Below, one piece after another: positions 62,083 to 64,000 of a DNA stretch of 64,000 bases (position 1 is the stretch's first letter; every line of letters starts with the position of its first letter). The notes beneath the pieces are model-generated. The model did not search any database. It was not told the DNA's origin and worked only from the letters and a program-made list of their open reading frames with translations. The stretch spans positions 62,001 to 126,000 of the forward strand of contig NZ_FRCS01000019.1 in assembly GCF_900143005.1 (NCBI RefSeq), given 5' to 3'. A program made the position numbers and the translations under genes. The stretch comes from Cryptosporangium aurantiacum. Lineage in GTDB: Bacteria; Actinomycetota; Actinomycetes; Mycobacteriales; Cryptosporangiaceae.

Positions 62083-63384
62083 ATGATCCGGCGGATTCTG
62101 GCAGTACTGCTCCTGGCCGTGGCGCTGGGTGCGGTGGCGAGCCCCGCACGAGCGCAGACCCACTACACCGGTGTGCTGCCGAGCGGTGCGACCTGGGTCG
62201 CGGACGTCCCGGAGGACTGGAACGGGACGATGATCCTGTACAGCCACGGGTTCGGCCCGCTGGTCGCGCAGAACGCACCGAACGCCGAGACGCGGACCGC
62301 GCTGCTCGCCGAGGGGTACGGGCTGGTCGGTTCGTCGTACTCGGGTCCGTCGCTGTGGGCGCTGGAGAGCGCCGTCTCCGACCAGTTCGGAGCGCTGGCG
62401 GCGATCTCGTCCCTGGTCGGCGAGCCCCGGCGGACGATTGCCTGGGGGACGTCGATGGGTGGGCTGGTCAGCGCGCTGGAGGCCGAGCGCGGCGGCGGGC
62501 GGATCGACGGCAGCCTCACCACGTGCGGGCTGGTCGCCGGCGCGTTGAACCTGAACAACTACCAGCTGGACGGCGAGTGGGCGCTGTCCCGGCTGCTCGG
62601 GGTGCCGGTGCCGCTGGTCGACTACCCGTCCCAAGCTGCTGCGGTGTCTGCCGCTTCGGCGTTGAGTGCGGCGGTGACGGCGGCGCAGGCCACCCCGGCC
62701 GGACGGGCTCGGGTCGCGCTGGCCGGTGCGCTGATCAACACGCCGGGCTGGTTCACGGGTGCTGCGCCGCCCACTGATTTTGAGGGGCAGCAGGCGGAGC
62801 AGGCCGCTGAACTGAGCCGGTTCGTGCTCGGGTTCGTGATGCCGGGCCGGGTGCAGATCGAGCTGGCCGCAGGCGGGAACAGCTCGTACAACGTCGGCGT
62901 CGACTACGCGGCGCTGCTGCGGGGCAGCGTGCGGGCGCCGCAGGTGCGCGCGCTCTACCGCTCGGCCGGGCTGGATCTCGCCGCGGACCTGGCCACGTTG
63001 ACGCGGGATGCGGACGTGACGGCTTCCCCCCGTGCGGTGGCGACGCTGCAACGGACGTCGGTGCCGACGGGGGCTCTGCGCGTGCCGGAGCTGACGATTC
63101 ACACGGTCGCCGACCAGCTCATCCCGGTGGAGCACGAGAACTGGTACCGGGGCACGGTGACCCGCGCGGGCAAGTCGGCGCTGCTGCGGCAGGGGTTCAT
63201 CCAGGCGACCGGCCACTGCGCGTTCCGGACCGCGGAGACGATCGGGGCGCTGCACGTGCTGGAGCGGCGCATCGTCACGGGGAAGTGGGGGCCGGTGAAC
63301 GCTTCGACACTGAACACCGCAGCCGGGGGCACGGGCCGCTACGTCGACTTCACCCCGCCGCCCCTGACGGGAGCCCGCCGCTGA
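62083..63384 (+). CDS. Secreted alpha/beta hydrolase
   Basis: The 433-residue protein starts with a signal peptide (MIRRILAVLLLAVALGAVASPARA) and has the nucleophile elbow AWGTSMGGLVSA and a late TGHCAFRT with the catalytic His; Asp is probably in HTVADQLIPVEH. This corresponds to exported hydrolases of the tannase/feruloyl-esterase-like or DUF-type groups. AGGGGAGG lies about 6 bases upstream. Substrate unknown. Divergent from the sigma factor gene. Confidence 0.88.
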   Translation: MIRRILAVLLLAVALGAVASPARAQTHYTGVLPSGATWVADVPEDWNGTMILYSHGFGPLVAQNAPNAETRTALLAEGYGLVGSSYSGPSLWALESAVSDQFGALAAISSLVGEPRRTIAWGTSMGGLVSALEAERGGGRIDGSLTTCGLVAGALNLNNYQLDGEWALSRLLGVPVPLVDYPSQAAAVSAASALSAAVTAAQATPAGRARVALAGALINTPGWFTGAAPPTDFEGQQAEQAAELSRFVLGFVMPGRVQIELAAGGNSSYNVGVDYAALLRGSVRAPQVRALYRSAGLDLAADLATLTRDADVTASPRAVATLQRTSVPTGALRVPELTIHTVADQLIPVEHENWYRGTVTRAGKSALLRQGFIQATGHCAFRTAETIGALHVLERRIVTGKWGPVNASTLNTAAGGTGRYVDFTPPPLTGARR

Positions 63385-63421
63385 CGCTCGGCCCCGCGCC
63401 GCTGACGCTCCGGCCGCGCGT

Positions 63422-63470
63422 TGACGCGGAAGCGGGCTCTAAGCCGGCCTTACGAGCCGGATTCGCGTCA
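63422..63470. other. Three-tier stem structure
   Basis: Nested arms TGACGCG/CGCGTCA (63422-63428, 63464-63470), GGCTC/GAGCC (63435-63439, 63454-63458) and TAAG/CTTA (63440-63443, 63449-63452) form one layered hairpin. It lies between the secreted hydrolase and the next convergent gene. Confidence 0.5.
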
Positions 63471-63501
63471 CCGCGCGGGCGTGCCCGGGAGCCCGGAAGT
63501 G

Positions 63502-63525
63502 CCGGCGGGGCGCGAGCCCCGCCGG
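63502..63525 (-). terminator. Terminator hairpin
   Basis: CCGGCGGGGC and GCCCCGCCGG form a perfect 10-bp stem around GCGA, 3 bp beyond the stop codon of the leftward secreted protein gene. Confidence 0.75.
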
Positions 63526-63528
63526 GGC

Positions 63529-63949
63529 TCAGCCGAGGTCGTACGTCCGCGTGGACTTCGCGCCGTCGGCGCCGTTCCACACTTCAAGCACGACCTTCTC
63601 GATCGAACCGGGGTTGGTGGTCGGCACGCTGACCTGGACCGTCTGGTTCAGCGTGCAGGACTTCGCCGTGGGCGACGTCCGGACGACCGTGTTCCGGCTG
63701 GTCTTGTAGACCACCCGCGCCCCGCGCGCAGGCACCGTCGGTCTTGGTGTCCTTGGCCGTCACGAACCCGGTCAAGACGTACGGCGACGAGTCGCTCTGG
63801 GAGATCTTCAGGTACCCGGTCGCGCCGGACTTGGCGAGCGACCCCACCGCGACGACGCGAGCGGCCTGGGCCGGCGATGCGAGGGCGAGCGAGCCGCCGA
63901 TCGTCAGGGCGCTGACCGCCACCGCGGTGAGCAGGCGAGCGTTACGCAT
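63529..63949 (-). pseudogene. Small secreted protein disrupted by a frameshift
   Basis: The first frame begins at 63949 with a signal peptide (MRNARLLTAVAVSALTIGG, ending in SPAQA) and continues as coding through VTAKDTKTDG; after about 63735 the coding signal passes to another frame, which reads ARGARVVYKTSRNTVV, then SCTLNQTVQVSVPTT and ends LEVWNGADGAKSTRTYDLG. The join, in a GC-only run CTGCGCGCGGGGCGCGGG, needs a one-base shift. Together they would make a protein of about 139 residues. Either a pseudogene, a sequencing error in a GC run, or a programmed shift. The family is not recognised. Confidence 0.65.
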
Positions 63950-64000
63950 GGTGCTCCATTCCGTCTACTCCGGACAACAACCTGGGAGACGGTAGAACCC

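Overview
The window is chromosomal DNA of a high-GC Gram-positive actinomycete. Third codon positions are nearly all G or C, starts are often GTG, and several family markers are actinobacterial: a mycothiol-dependent isomerase, a DUF397/DUF5753-XRE pair, a SigE-type ECF sigma factor, a SigG-type sigma factor, and a ribosome hibernation factor with two C-terminal domains like mycobacterial RafH. The species cannot be named from the sequence. Codon use is even along the window. I found no insertion sequence, prophage block, CRISPR array, tRNA or rRNA.

Layout. 1-8.1 kb: the 3' part of a DUF4041/GIY-YIG gene, a PucR-type regulator, a 15-repeat LRR protein, a secreted CinY/HetC-like membrane-anchored protein, an SGNH esterase, a mycothiol-dependent isomerase, and a convergent DUF397/XRE-DUF5753 pair. 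8.1-15.5 kb: a gene-poor stretch, then a leftward run (DHFR-like protein, large unknown membrane protein, RNB ribonuclease), a hypothetical gene, an atypical SDR and an EEP-family phosphodiesterase. 15.5-26.1 kb: a membrane NACHT NTPase, a VOC protein, the RafH-like hibernation factor, small DUF genes, a methyltransferase, an IclR regulator beside an alpha/beta hydrolase, and an ECF sigma factor coupled to a membrane partner. 26.1-31.0 kb: a close-packed leftward set in which an isatin-hydrolase-type cyclase overlaps a ThDP enzyme, behind two tandem CNNM/CorC-like proteins. 31.1-40.5 kb: a tyrosine phosphatase, an SDR with a changed catalytic tyrosine, a TetR/3-hydroxyacyl-CoA dehydrogenase pair, and a 1578-residue kinase-TPR-WD40 protein with an N-terminal multi-helix membrane domain. 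40.6-45.5 kb: a Tat-type beta-propeller protein, a flavin monooxygenase divergent from a MarR-LysR-TrmO operon. 45.5-54.5 kb: a complete respiratory nitrate reductase operon narGHJI-narK with a trailing cupin gene, downstream of a PadR regulator. 54.5-64 kb: acetyltransferase, secreted EEP protein, hydrolase/methyltransferase pair, HxlR regulator, SnoaL-like protein, PRC-barrel/DUF2382 stress protein, SigG-type sigma factor with a DHFR-like gene, a secreted alpha/beta hydrolase, and a frameshifted secreted protein.

How genes work together. The clearest system is nitrate respiration: NarGHI is the membrane reductase, NarJ the cofactor chaperone, NarK the nitrate/nitrite carrier, and the cupin is spaced as a sixth cistron. 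The RafH-like factor fits survival under low oxygen. The cyclase/ThDP pair suggests a short catabolic route, probably isatin to isatinate and then decarboxylation (inference). Palindromic operator candidates lie beside the MarR, TetR and PadR genes and in the narG promoter. Seven hairpins, mostly between convergent genes or downstream of single genes, look like terminators or structured 3' ends.
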